Source: Halobaculum magnesiiphilum
GTDB lineage: Archaea; Halobacteriota; Halobacteria; Halobacteriales; Haloferacaceae
DNA: 64,000 nucleotides
NCBI RefSeq assembly: GCF_019823105.1
Contig: NZ_CP081959.1
Span: forward strand, 1 to 64,000
Direction of reading: 5' to 3'
Below, piece after piece: positions 33,092 through 40,873 of the stretch. Below the pieces are notes generated by a model. It saw only the letters and a list, made by a program, of their open reading frames with translations, searched no databases and was not told the DNA's origin. Position 1 is the stretch's first letter. Every line of letters begins with the position of its first letter. The position numbers were made by a program, and so were the translations under genes.

Positions 33092-34171
33092 TCAGCGCAG
33101 GGTGTCCCGTTCCGCCTCGAGGCCGACACCTGGGTCGTCGGTGCCGTGTTTGTCCTTGTAGGCGTCGACGAGCTCCCGACTGTACCGCGCGATCCGGTTT
33201 CGGGACGTCGGTACGATCGTGCTCGCCGCCACGGCGACCTGCTCCTGGGTGAGATGCTTGCGCGAGAGCAGCCGATCCGCCGCGTACAGCGCCGACGCCG
33301 CGACGGTACACCGTGGCGTTCCCGGTCCGACCGGCACCTGATCGCCGAGTTTCATCAGGTGTTGGGCCAGCCGCCACGTCCGCACGGCTCGCGCCCCGGG
33401 GATAGTGTCGTCATCGAGCGCGTCGACGACCGCCATCACGGCGTTGGGCCTGATGAGTGGCGCGTCGAACCCGCATTCACACCGGATCTTCCGCGCCGCA
33501 GCGCACACCCGCTCGTGGGGCGCTTTGGTGTGGGTCGCGACCGCGACGTCGATCTCGTCCCGGTTGACCGATGAGGCTCGCGCGGCCAGGAGGACGGCGC
33601 CGCCGGCGAGTGCCTCCCAAGCCATCCGCCCGCCCGGCAGCCGCGCTTCCGAGGCGCTCCGGAGGAACTGTGCCGCCATCTTGACGACGTGGTCCGGCAA
33701 GCTCAGATTGCCGCCGATCATCTCGACGTCCCGCAGCCCCTCGTTGAGTCGCTTCGTTCGCTTGCGCTTCTCGCCGAACTGCATCCGCTTGTGCCACTTG
33801 CGGAGGCGCTGGACCTTCTCCCACTGCTCGTTGCTCAGGGGATTTCCGTGACCGTCGGTGTTCCGCCCAATCTTCGTGTGCAGGCCCTTGTCCGTCCGCA
33901 GCGGGTCCACCGCCTCGATGCTCTGGTCGGCGTCTCCGACCAGGCCCAGGTCGTTCAGCGTCGGGCTCAGGTCGACCCACTCGTCGGCGACGATCAGCCC
34001 ACAGTCCGTGCAGAACGACTGGTCGTCTTCGGTGATCACCTGGCCCTCACACTCCGGGCAGGCCGACCGCCCCGACGGCTCGTGTTCGACCGTCGGCTCG
34101 TGACCGCGTTCCTCGGTAGTCGTACTCTGTACGTCCGAAACCGTCTTTTCGCTCGCGTTGTTACTCGGCAT
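33092..34171 (-). CDS. tfb: Transcription initiation factor B (TFB)
   Basis: 359 residues. A zinc ribbon lies at residues about 38-58 (CPECEGQVITEDDQSFCTDC), then a diverged B-reader/linker region (GLIVADEWVDLSPTLND), and two cyclin-like repeats: GAVLLAARASSVNRDEIDVA in the first and ASALYAADRLLSRKHLTQEQ in the second. The line GxxLSNEQWEKVQRLRKWHKRMQ is typical of haloarchaeal TFBs. It recruits RNA polymerase with TBP. ATG 34171 follows a Shine-Dalgarno CAGGAGA. Plasmid TFBs steer expression of particular gene sets; two TBP-like genes lie 10 kb away. The leader is GC-rich and strongly structured. Confidence 0.88.
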   Translation of the reverse strand: MPSNNASEKTVSDVQSTTTEERGHEPTVEHEPSGRSACPECEGQVITEDDQSFCTDCGLIVADEWVDLSPTLNDLGLVGDADQSIEAVDPLRTDKGLHTKIGRNTDGHGNPLSNEQWEKVQRLRKWHKRMQFGEKRKRTKRLNEGLRDVEMIGGNLSLPDHVVKMAAQFLRSASEARLPGGRMAWEALAGGAVLLAARASSVNRDEIDVAVATHTKAPHERVCAAARKIRCECGFDAPLIRPNAVMAVVDALDDDTIPGARAVRTWRLAQHLMKLGDQVPVGPGTPRCTVAASALYAADRLLSRKHLTQEQVAVAASTIVPTSRNRIARYSRELVDAYKDKHGTDDPGVGLEAERDTLR

Positions 34172-34778
34172 TGCAGTCTCCTGAAGGCGCTCACCACAGC
34201 GCCCGACACCGCGGCCCCAAACCGCGGTTCCCTCGACGTCACGACCGACAGAGCCGTCTGCGCGCTCTCGCTCGCGCCTTCGCGAGCGCCCTCCTGGGCG
34301 CGAGCGAGAGCGCGCCCGCACGGAGGGGCAACAACCAGCGCCGCGCGCCGACCCGCCCGGAGCGAGCGACCAGCAGAGAAAGCGTGGGGGGTGAGCAGCC
34401 ACGCCGCGCAGCCCCCCGCGCTTTCCCGCTGGCGTCGAGGGCACATTCATTTTAGCCCGGAACGGGCGCGGGCGGTGCGGAGAGCGCCCGCACGCCCGGA
34501 ATGGTCGGTCGCGAGCGACGCGGAGGGCGGCAGCGGCGAGCGGCGCGAACCGTTCGAGACACACCGGACAGCCGATGTCGTCGATGAGTAAGCAGGCCAC
34601 TACCTGGCGGACTCAGAAAGGGCGAGGCCGCCTCGGTCGTTCCCCGACCCCGCAAGCACCGCAGCCACGAGACGCGCAGCGTGGGTCGCGGGGCGTCGAG
34701 CGGCCGAGGGCTTTCCTAATCGGTTGCTTCCGGACTCAAAACCACATACGAGAGTCTATCGACGCAGCTGTCTCAACA
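34172..34778. other. GC-rich non-coding region upstream of tfb
   Basis: About 600 bases of extreme G+C with no convincing gene; long open frames here result from base composition. It contains the perfect 19-bp stem at 34260-34315 and further partial repeats. A TATA-like GCTAAAATGA on the minus strand near 34452 could be the tfb promoter, giving a leader of roughly 250 nt. Confidence 0.45.
34260..34315. promoter_or_regulatory. Perfect 19-bp stem-loop in the presumed tfb leader
   Basis: Arms at 34260-34278 and 34297-34315 pair perfectly (19 bp, nearly all G-C) around an 18-base loop that itself contains CGCGAGCG. It lies about 90-145 nt before the tfb ATG on the minus strand. A stem of this strength should affect transcription or translation if it lies in the leader. 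Confidence 0.6.
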
Positions 34779-34796
34779 GTAGGGCGTAGGCCCTAC
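34779..34796. terminator. Hairpin at the 3' end of the 34793 gene
   Basis: GTAGGGC-GTAG-GCCCTAC overlaps the stop codon of the minus-strand gene. It has no oligo-T tract after it, so termination is only one reading. Confidence 0.35.
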
Positions 34797-35374
34797 TCGT
34801 CGTCGTCCTTTGCGTCTTCGACCTTCTCGAACACCACAGCGTACGCCTCCTGCGTGAAGCGATACTTGCTGGGGTCAGAGTACGGTTGAAGAACAGTTCG
34901 ACCGACGACCTCGTTCACTTTCGCCTTGACCTCGTTGAAGTCGTACGGGTTGTCGACTTCCTCGAGGAGGTCTCGAGTGATTCCTTCGCGGTCGCAGACC
35001 TGGGCTACCAGCGTATGCAGCGCGCTGGTGTCTCCGAACGGGGCCGCACTTCTGGTGTCACGGTCTGCGTCGTACTCGACATCCAGGATGATCGGGTTTC
35101 GCCCACCCTGGTACTCCAGTACGAGATAGCCGTCGTCGACGAGGTCGTTCAGGAGGCGAGTATACTTGAGAGAAGTGAGTACTCGCTCCTTGTCGTCGAT
35201 GGCCTCCTCAACGTCGTCTGCGTCCTCTACGTCGTCGCGGAGCGCGGGACGCTCGAACGTCTGTGGCCCATGGACGTGGGCGATCGTCTTTGCAACTCGC
35301 TGTCGTGCCGTGGTGAGTTCATCCCACGGTGTGTGTTCTGTGTCGTCGGATGGAGTGTCCGAAGTCGAACTCAT
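34793..35374 (-). CDS. Hypothetical winged-helix-like protein
   Basis: 193 residues. RQRVAKTIAHVHGPQTFERP and KERVLTSLKYTRLLNDLVDD followed by GYLVLEYQGGRNPIILDVEY suggest helices and a wing; the C-terminus (YDFNEVKAKVNEVVGRTVLQ, DPSKYRFTQEAYAVVFEKVE) looks like a second small domain. Start ATG 35374 has TATA-like GATATACC about 33 nt upstream and a GAGGT just before it. Family not recognised; possibly a plasmid maintenance or regulatory protein. Confidence 0.6.
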   Translation of the reverse strand: MSSTSDTPSDDTEHTPWDELTTARQRVAKTIAHVHGPQTFERPALRDDVEDADDVEEAIDDKERVLTSLKYTRLLNDLVDDGYLVLEYQGGRNPIILDVEYDADRDTRSAAPFGDTSALHTLVAQVCDREGITRDLLEEVDNPYDFNEVKAKVNEVVGRTVLQPYSDPSKYRFTQEAYAVVFEKVEDAKDDDE

Positions 35375-35715
35375 ACCTCAGATGCTCGCCGCCTAAGCGA
35401 AGGGTAAGGTATATCATTAGGGCCGCCAAAATCCAGGCCAAGCCCAATACCCCACCCACCGTAAGGGCCCCAAACCCCTTGACGGCGGAGCGAAGGGGTG
35501 GCTGATGGGCGAGCCGACACCGTCCTCCATGCCTGCCTGGCAGCACTCATGGAGGGAATCATTCTGTCGTCGTATCGTTCTATTAGATCGGGGTCCCCGA
35601 CGTTTTCCGTTGGTACGTTAGTCGCACATAAAAACCTTATCCGTACTTCCGTACTATCGTACCGAATGGTCCGATAGTATGGTAGTAGCATAACTTTTTG
35701 TGTAGCACAGTAGTA
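35375..35715. other. Divergent intergenic region
   Basis: About 340 bases between divergent genes. The left end has the promoter of the 34793-35374 gene, the right end the palindromic operator and TATA box of the CARF-like regulator. The middle holds GC-rich direct and inverted short repeats (TCCATGCCTGCCTGG and CACTCATGGAGG) but no gene. Confidence 0.45.
35652..35679. promoter_or_regulatory. Operator palindrome before the CARF-HTH-like gene
   Basis: TACTATCGTACC-GAAT-GGTCCGATAGTA, 12-bp arms with one mismatch, ends 8 nt before the TATA-like GCATAACTTTTT and 36 nt before the ATG. A related half-site (GTACTTCCGTAC) lies just upstream. It would suit autoregulation by the encoded HTH protein. 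Confidence 0.6.
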
Positions 35716-36507
35716 ATGCCATCTATGGGGCTGAACGTTCCTGACCGAGTCCACATTATGCCGGTTGGATACGAGTACGAACGTCTCGTTCAACCAGCCG
35801 AGGAATTCCGTGCTGATAGAGTCGTGCTGATTGGACACGAGGAAGACCAAGAAGGCGACGAGGGCGACGAACATCTACAAGCAGCTATCAATGCGCTTGA
35901 AGACCGTGGAATCGAGATCGAACCGAAAGAATGCGATATCTTTGACCTCTATTCCTCAATGGGGACGATTGCTGAATCCATTTCCGAACACCAAAGCGAC
36001 GAAATCTACGTGAATGTTTCAACCGGCAGCAAGGTTACAGCGATCGCTGGGATGATCGCCTCAATGGTTTTGGAATGTACGCCATACTATGTGCGAGCTC
36101 GTGATTACGAGGATGATCCTGACGATATTCGGGGGACGACTGAGTTACCGACGTATCCGATTGATGCACCCGATTCGGAGCAAGTAGATGTGATGCAATT
36201 CATTGAACGTGTTACCGAACGAGAGGGACCTCCAACGAAAGGAGATGTGATCCATTTCAGCGAACACCTGAACCTGGACTACATTTCGCGAAACGTCGCT
36301 GGAAAAGGCAAATACCGGCTGTTAGATGCTCATATTGTTGAGCCGCTTAAACAGCGAGGCTACATCGCCGAATCAAAGCAGGGTCGAAATAAGATCCTTA
36401 CCCTTACTGAGGATGGTCGCGCAGCCCTGGAAGCGTTTAGATGGTTGATTGACCGAGATATCGACTGGGACGAAATTGAGGATGTTGTAGACAAAGAGAG
36501 CGAATAA
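35716..36507 (+). CDS. CARF-like domain fused to winged HTH (HFX_2341/Csa3-like regulator)
   Basis: 263 residues. The N-terminal 130 residues have the CARF/Rossmann layout (VHIMPVGYEYERLVQPAEEF; AINALEDRGIEIEPKECDIF; EIYVNVSTGSKVTAIAGMIA), resembling Csa3-type regulators and DUF6293 proteins. The C-terminal part (about 160-255) is a winged helix (YISRNVAGKGKYRLLDAHIV, RGYIAESKQGRNKILTLTED). CARF domains sense cyclic oligoadenylates or related nucleotides in CRISPR type III signalling. No CRISPR or Cas gene is in the window. It precedes vapC and vapB, which lie on the other strand. A 28-nt TATA spacing supports ATG 35716. Confidence 0.75.
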   Translation: MPSMGLNVPDRVHIMPVGYEYERLVQPAEEFRADRVVLIGHEEDQEGDEGDEHLQAAINALEDRGIEIEPKECDIFDLYSSMGTIAESISEHQSDEIYVNVSTGSKVTAIAGMIASMVLECTPYYVRARDYEDDPDDIRGTTELPTYPIDAPDSEQVDVMQFIERVTEREGPPTKGDVIHFSEHLNLDYISRNVAGKGKYRLLDAHIVEPLKQRGYIAESKQGRNKILTLTEDGRAALEAFRWLIDRDIDWDEIEDVVDKESE

Positions 36508-36592
36508 CTCCTCCTGATATTGACTATAGGTATTTCTATAGGAATAGCTAAACCATAGGGCAGTACAACAACCTACAGCCCACGAAACTGAA

Positions 36593-37165
36593 CTACTCCT
36601 CAAGGCGGTCTCGGACTTGGGCAACGTACGGACTGGTATCCCAGCTTCGATGCGGACTAATCACGGAAAGCAGCGTCCTCGCCGCGTCGTCGGTCAGATG
36701 GCCGTTCCGGGCGTACTCACTGATGAGCCGCGGTGTCGGCACGATCCGTGGTCCCTGTAGCACCGCGTGGATAAGCGGGAAATTCGTCCCGCCGAACTCG
36801 TCGGTGAGAAAGCCGTCGACGTCACGTGTGTTCGCGAGCACGATCCCGTCGGTTTCGCCGTCGTCGAGACCGAACGTCGGCCGCGAGTCCGGGGTTTCGG
36901 TACGCTCGTAGGGATCCTCGACGGCGTAGAAGTCACGAGCTGCGAGCACGTTCGTCGCTGCGGCGCCGTGGATATCCTGATACTGGGTAAGATCCTGAAG
37001 TTCGGTGACAACCTCCGGAGGCACGAACACGTCACAGGAGGTGAGCAGATACTGGAGCGGGTCGGGCTCGATGGCAGTATCGTACGTGTCGTCGGCCCGC
37101 GGTACGGCCAGACTGACCAGTGCGCTCGTATCAGCGACGATCGTCCGCAGTCGCCGCTCACTCAT
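36593..37165 (-). CDS. vapC: PIN-domain toxin (VapC-like)
   Basis: 190 residues. PIN acidic residues are visible: TIVADTSALVSLAVPRADD at the N-terminus, PPEVVTELQDL, LDDGETDGIVLANTRDVDGF and FLTDEFGG. PIN toxins cleave RNA. The ATG overlaps the stop of the upstream ribbon-helix-helix gene (ATGA), giving a vapBC operon. It is longer than a minimal VapC, with a C-terminal helical extension (LTDDAARTLLSVISPHRSWD). Confidence 0.85.
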   Translation of the reverse strand: MSERRLRTIVADTSALVSLAVPRADDTYDTAIEPDPLQYLLTSCDVFVPPEVVTELQDLTQYQDIHGAAATNVLAARDFYAVEDPYERTETPDSRPTFGLDDGETDGIVLANTRDVDGFLTDEFGGTNFPLIHAVLQGPRIVPTPRLISEYARNGHLTDDAARTLLSVISPHRSWDTSPYVAQVRDRLEE

Positions 37166-37527
37166 CGCTCGTCGGCAGTAGTGTCAACTGTCACCGCGTC
37201 TTCACCATAGATGTCGACGTCCTCAGGGGCCGCGAGATCAAGTGGCTCGTCGTCGAGGTCCGCCTTGAGCAGCCGCAGCCGCTGAGCAGTTTCGGCGCCG
37301 ACCAGCTGCTTGACGGTCTCGAACTCCAGCTGGTCGTCGTAGTACTTCGTCGCGACCAGCTCTTGGAACGTCTCGCTGTCGGCGGTTTCCTCGATATATT
37401 CACGGATGGCCTCGACAAGCAGGTCCGTCCGATCCTTATCGAAGAGGTCAGCAATCGCGTCAAGCCGGTCGACGAGATACTCCGGGGACTGGAAGTGAAC
37501 GCGTCGCGGCTCGTCACTCGAACTCAT
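37162..37527 (-). CDS. vapB: Ribbon-helix-helix antitoxin (VapB-like)
   Basis: 121 residues. VHFQSPEYLVDRLDAIADLF, then KDRTDLLVEAIREYIEETAD, is a ribbon-helix-helix DNA-binding fold; the acidic C-terminus should bind and block the PIN toxin. First gene of the vapBC operon. An inverted repeat directly upstream (37531-37549) is the likely autoregulatory site. ATG 37527 was chosen because the longer frame crosses that repeat. Confidence 0.82.
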   Translation of the reverse strand: MSSSDEPRRVHFQSPEYLVDRLDAIADLFDKDRTDLLVEAIREYIEETADSETFQELVATKYYDDQLEFETVKQLVGAETAQRLRLLKADLDDEPLDLAAPEDVDIYGEDAVTVDTTADER

Positions 37528-37530
37528 TCT

Positions 37531-37549
37531 ATGTGCATATCTTGCACAT
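37531..37549. promoter_or_regulatory. vapBC operator
   Basis: ATGTGCA-TATCT-TGCACAT, perfect 7-bp arms, 3 nt upstream of the vapB ATG. A further half-site TTGCACAT lies at 37583-37590. Confidence 0.6.
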
Positions 37550-37614
37550 AGAGTGATAACCGTTTCGGCGTCTGCACACAGCTTGCACATCGAGGGGTGA
37601 AATCAAGAATCGTC

Positions 37615-37866
37615 CTATCGTGCGTTCAGCTCTTCAAGCACCTGGACAGCCGTTGTCCCGATTCGAACGCCGTCGATGTTGTCGACGTCGAGGCCCGCCG
37701 TCGCAGTTCGAAACGGATAGGCGTCGACGAGTACTCGCTGGATAATGGTTCAGACAGTCTCAGAGCCATATCTGTCGACGACAGTCGTCATCGCTTCGTC
37801 CAGGTGGGCGTCTTGGTGGTCCTCCCGTGGTGGCCGTTCGAGGACGAGTTCGACGACGTTATCGAC
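37615..37866 (-). pseudogene. Frameshifted 3' remnant of an unidentified gene
   Basis: Two minus-strand fragments in different frames look like one protein: VDNVVELVLERPPREDHQDA ... MTTVVDRYGSETV up to a stop at 37750, then IIQRVLVDAYPFRTATAGLD ... RIGTTAVQVLEELNAR to the stop at 37615. The codon pattern is haloarchaeal in both. I cannot name the family. No intact frame covers the segment. Confidence 0.4.
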
Positions 37867-37892
37867 CGATTGGTGTCAGGGTTCCCAGTACG

Positions 37893-38108
37893 TTCCCGAA
37901 CATGTACGTGGTCGTCGACGACGAGAAATCCTCACGAGACTGTGTCGCGCTCGCCCACGAAGCGATCGAGACCTATGACGCCGCGTACTATGAGACTCAA
38001 CTCGTCAGAGCTGTCGAGAGCGTGCTGTCTCCCCTGGGGTGGGATCGGACCGTTATTCGACGGAAATTCGATGAAACTCGTGTCCGCGGAATCACGGACT
38101 GGACCTGA
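37893..38108 (+). pseudogene. C-terminal remnant of a family B DNA polymerase
   Basis: The segment FPNMYVVVDDEKSSRDCVAL, then YETQLVRAVESVLSPLGWDR and TVIRRKF, resembles the C-terminus of family B polymerases (YYxxQLxxAxxxxLxxxGW). Everything upstream is missing; the preceding DNA is a different broken gene on the other strand. Family B polymerase genes are often found near orc1 on haloarchaeal replicons, and orc1 lies 350 nt away. This is family inference from a short match. Confidence 0.45.
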
Positions 38109-38112
38109 CCAG

Positions 38113-38419
38113 CCCCCGTTTTTCGAGTTGTAAATGGGATAGGGGTACGGTGGACACCCCTATTTCGTGTTGTAAGACACCCCTATTTCGTGTTGTAAAT
38201 ATGCCGCATACGCCCTCTACAGCCCATCTATCCGGTATTCTAGCTTTACGGACGATGTCCACAGTTGCCTACTCGGAACGAAGGCAGCTGCGGATCGCGA
38301 TGAGCATCCACTTGTGAGTACATCGCAAAAACACACCCCCCTATTTCGAGTTGTAACGCGAACGGCCGCTTCTGTATCGAAGATCGATATCCGAGACACA
38401 CCCCTATTTCGAGTTGTAA
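38113..38419 (+). repeat. ORB-like repeats R1-R5 (left origin array)
   Basis: Five copies in one orientation of a repeat with core CCCCTATTTCGAGTTGTAA: 38113-38133 (degenerate left part), 38154-38175 and 38177-38198 (tandem, with CGTGTTG), 38333-38356 and 38398-38419. They lie just beyond the stop of orc1. Repeats of this sort around orc1 genes act as origin recognition boxes for Orc1/Cdc6. Confidence 0.75.
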
Positions 38420-38457
38420 ACGAAAGGGGGGTCAAATTGGAGGCCTCAGTAGGGACT

Positions 38458-39891
38458 CTAGTTCAGGAACCCGTTCATTTTCGATTTCGCGATAGAGCGC
38501 ATCATCTCTTCTTCTTGTTCCAGGTTAGCAAAACGATCGTCCTCTAGGATTCGTTCCATAATCGACTCAGGGTCTTCAGCGAGGTCGAAGTGCATGTGGA
38601 TACCTTTTCCCCGTCCTCGGCCACGACGGTCGAACTCAAGGATGCCATAGGTCGCCTGTTCAGTAACATGGTTCACGAAGGTTTCTCGGCCATAGGAATC
38701 AGCTCCGAGAGTGTCACAGACGAACTGGTAGAGGCTGTAGGAGGGTCCGGCCGGAATCCAGTCCACACTGGCATTTGAGTAGTGGTCTGTCGCAGCAACG
38801 GCGAAGATACAGAGCTTCTTTTGCGTCGAGAGTCCACCGATATGCCGTAATTTCCGATCGGAGTCATATCGGTCCTGGGCAGTCCGGACGTGTGATTCTT
38901 CGACACGCTCGTCTCCCTGTTTATCGGCTAATTCCCCGGACCACCGAAGCAGATCGATAGCCTTCCGTGCATCACCGTGCGTCTGAGATCCGAACGCGGC
39001 GACGAGTGGGACGACGTCATCCGCGAGCGCCTCAGGCTTGAAGGCGTCTTCACGATTGCGGAGGATATGTCGAAGCTGCGTTGCGTCGTAATCCTCGAAG
39101 AAGATCTCGTCTGGATTGAATGAACTATTCGCGCGACTATTGAGATCAGACATGAAATCGACGTAGTTGGTTATCGCAGTGACGGAAACGGGGCCATCAA
39201 ACCGGCCGAGGTCTCGAGCCCGCGAGAGTTGGTAGAGGAGTGAATTATATTCTGGTTCCGAGTATGGGCCGTCGAGCATGTCGACCTCGTCTAAGACGAA
39301 AATTACGCCGTCATAGTGTTCGCGCATGATTTCCCACAGGCGCTCGAGTTTCTGGTCTGTCGAGACCCCACTCTCGGGAACTCCCGGTTCTTCATCGATA
39401 TTTGCCGTCGCTTCTTGAATGAGACGATAGACTGCACGACTGGTCGTACCTGGGCCCTCGCAGTTTATTGAAAACACACCGAACCGCATTCCCTGAGCCT
39501 CACTCAGCTCGACGATTTTCTTACAGACAGCATGGATAATCAGGGATTTCCCCGTTCCAGACGGCCCAGTCAGCAACATCTCCGGAATGCCGTGGTTCTG
39601 GAGAGCGGGTTTGAGATTTGTGATGACGGTCTTCAACTGCTCATCGCGACCAACGATCCGATCTTCGTCGATTATCGTATCCGGACGAACCAAATCCTTG
39701 TTTTCGAAGACAGTCTCAACAGATTCAGATTGGAGCTCGTCCATAATCGAGATCCCGCTACCAGAATCGTCGAGCGTAGTTTGACTGCTGGTAGACTCCT
39801 CGGAGTTACTCTCTCCGTGCTCTCCGGGAACCTCCGTTATAGATTCAGACTGTTCCGTCTGGTTATCTGTAACCGGCGATTCATCACCCAT
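38458..39891 (-). CDS. orc1: Orc1/Cdc6 replication initiator
   Basis: 477 residues. After an acidic Ser/Glu-rich N-terminus comes the AAA+ domain: VGRDEQLKTVITNLKPALQN, Walker A GPSGTGKS at about 109-116, Walker B VIFVLDEVDML near 210, and HGDARKAIDLLRWSGELAD as sensor 2 region. A C-terminal winged helix follows (TQKKLCIFAVAATDHY ... ETFVNHVTEQATYGILEFDR). It binds origin repeats and loads the helicase. ATG 39891 follows TTTATAGTA about 25-30 nt upstream, as for leaderless genes. ORB-like repeats flank it on both sides, so it probably controls the adjacent origin. Confidence 0.93.
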   Translation of the reverse strand: MGDESPVTDNQTEQSESITEVPGEHGESNSEESTSSQTTLDDSGSGISIMDELQSESVETVFENKDLVRPDTIIDEDRIVGRDEQLKTVITNLKPALQNHGIPEMLLTGPSGTGKSLIIHAVCKKIVELSEAQGMRFGVFSINCEGPGTTSRAVYRLIQEATANIDEEPGVPESGVSTDQKLERLWEIMREHYDGVIFVLDEVDMLDGPYSEPEYNSLLYQLSRARDLGRFDGPVSVTAITNYVDFMSDLNSRANSSFNPDEIFFEDYDATQLRHILRNREDAFKPEALADDVVPLVAAFGSQTHGDARKAIDLLRWSGELADKQGDERVEESHVRTAQDRYDSDRKLRHIGGLSTQKKLCIFAVAATDHYSNASVDWIPAGPSYSLYQFVCDTLGADSYGRETFVNHVTEQATYGILEFDRRGRGRGKGIHMHFDLAEDPESIMERILEDDRFANLEQEEEMMRSIAKSKMNGFLN

Positions 39892-39931
39892 ACCCCAATC
39901 CTCTGGGGGCCTACTATAAATAAGTAAAGGC

Positions 39932-40302
39932 AACCTATTTCGATTTGTAATCTCGAAGATTCACCCGGTGGAGTTACTGAGTCGGCAGTCTCCTCATTCT
40001 AAGTGTCGAACCGATTTCGATACAGAGACGCACCCCTATTTCGAGTTGTATAGTCGTGTCAAATATTAAATTGAATCTAGCAACACACCCCTTTTTCGAG
40101 TTGTAACGGATTGGGGGCTTCTAACACGGTTTCGAGATATTCTCGACGCCCAGTCGTGTCATATCAATAGTATTGGTCGGAAGTAGTTCAGCCCACCCGT
40201 CGAGAACCCACCCAAGAGAAGTCACGAACCATCCTCGAAGACCAGCTTGACCACTACTCCACGGGAGAGTCCCCACACCCCCACCCCTTTTTCGAGTTGT
40301 AA
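39932..40302 (+). repeat. ORB-like repeats R6-R9
   Basis: Copies at 39932-39950 (degenerate, CGATTTG), 40029-40050, 40085-40106 and 40281-40302, same orientation as R1-R5; the last two have CTTTTTCG instead of CTATTTCG. Confidence 0.75.
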
Positions 40303-40465
40303 CAGAACAAGGGTGGGGTGGGGAGAGAAAGCCGAAGAAGGCACAAACAACTCGAATAGCCGGTTTTAGAGGTATCACGCCTCCTTACCACGAAATTCTA
40401 CATAAGACTATAAGATAGGAACCTTTATATCCTATGGTAGCAAACAACATCCGCATTAGGTGATT

Positions 40466-40504
40466 CTCACGAACGATACGTAAGGAAGCTTACGTATCCG
40501 TGAG
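40466..40504. repeat. Long hairpin in the origin region
   Basis: Inner arms GATACGTAAG and CTTACGTATC (40475-40484 and 40489-40498, 4-base loop) are extended by CTCACG and CGTGAG with a 3-base bulge. It lies between the A+T-rich element and R10. Confidence 0.65.
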
Positions 40505-40628
40505 TAGTAGGATCGACATGGGTTTGTTCGAGGAACACCGTAAGAATCGCTGTTTGAAGCTCTCTACCGCAGATTCGTGGTGTTTCGATCTCGTCTAACA
40601 GCTCATCTGTCCCTCCCGCTGTTGTGCG

Positions 40629-40650
40629 TTACAACTCGAAAAAGGGGTGG
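40629..40650 (-). repeat. ORB-like repeat R10 (inverted)
   Basis: Reverse-complement copy with core CCACCCCTTTTTCGAGTTG TAA, closing the origin region and adjoining the orc1 remnant. Confidence 0.7.
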
Positions 40651-40697
40651 GGGTGTCACCCACCTCTCGAGGCAGGGTCTCGCTCGAGTTTAAATAC

Positions 40698-40820
40698 CAA
40701 TTCATTACCTACCTACGACCTGCACTCCAAGGGGATCGTCCACTAAATATGCTCCTCTACAGCCCGTCAGGGACGGGGAAGTCGCTCATCATCAACGCCG
40801 TTTGTCAGCAGGTTCTCGAA
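40698..40820 (+). pseudogene. Remnant of a second orc1/cdc6 gene
   Basis: The plus strand encodes QFITYLRPALQGDRPLNMLL followed by YSPSGTGKSLIINAVCQQVLE, which aligns with TNLKPALQNHGIPEMLLTGP and SGTGKSLIIHAVCKKIVE of the intact Orc1. Only the Walker A region survives; the N-terminus and all downstream domains are gone and the frame soon stops. It pointed away from the origin, divergent from the intact gene, with R10 next to it, so the origin may once have had two initiator genes. Confidence 0.7.
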
Positions 40821-40873
40821 CCCGCGAATCCACAGAGTGACCGATCTACCACGAGTTGTCGGCAGAGTTCGTC

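Larger units (their letters stand above)
39892..40650. other. Putative replication origin
   Basis: About 750 bases without an intact gene, upstream of orc1. It contains ORB-like repeats R6-R9 in one orientation, R10 in the opposite orientation at the far end, an A+T-rich stretch (about 40380-40450, including ATAGGA-N9-TCCTAT) and a long hairpin at 40466-40504. Opposed recognition repeats enclosing an A+T-rich element are the usual design of a haloarchaeal origin. A minus-strand open frame at 40121-40378 crosses the R9 repeat and is not called. Confidence 0.75.

Noticed and set aside
34172-34600. Possible N-terminal extension of TFB or separate proteins in the GC-rich leader
   Set aside because: Arg/Pro/Gly-rich composition is typical of random GC-rich frames, and a good Shine-Dalgarno precedes ATG 34171.
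38113-38419. Regularly spaced repeats considered as a CRISPR array
   Set aside because: Spacing is irregular (0-130 bases), copies recur on the other side of orc1 and one is inverted; ORB-like origin repeats fit better.
40121-40378. 85-codon minus-strand frame inside the origin
   Set aside because: It contains ORB-like repeat R9 and shows no protein features.
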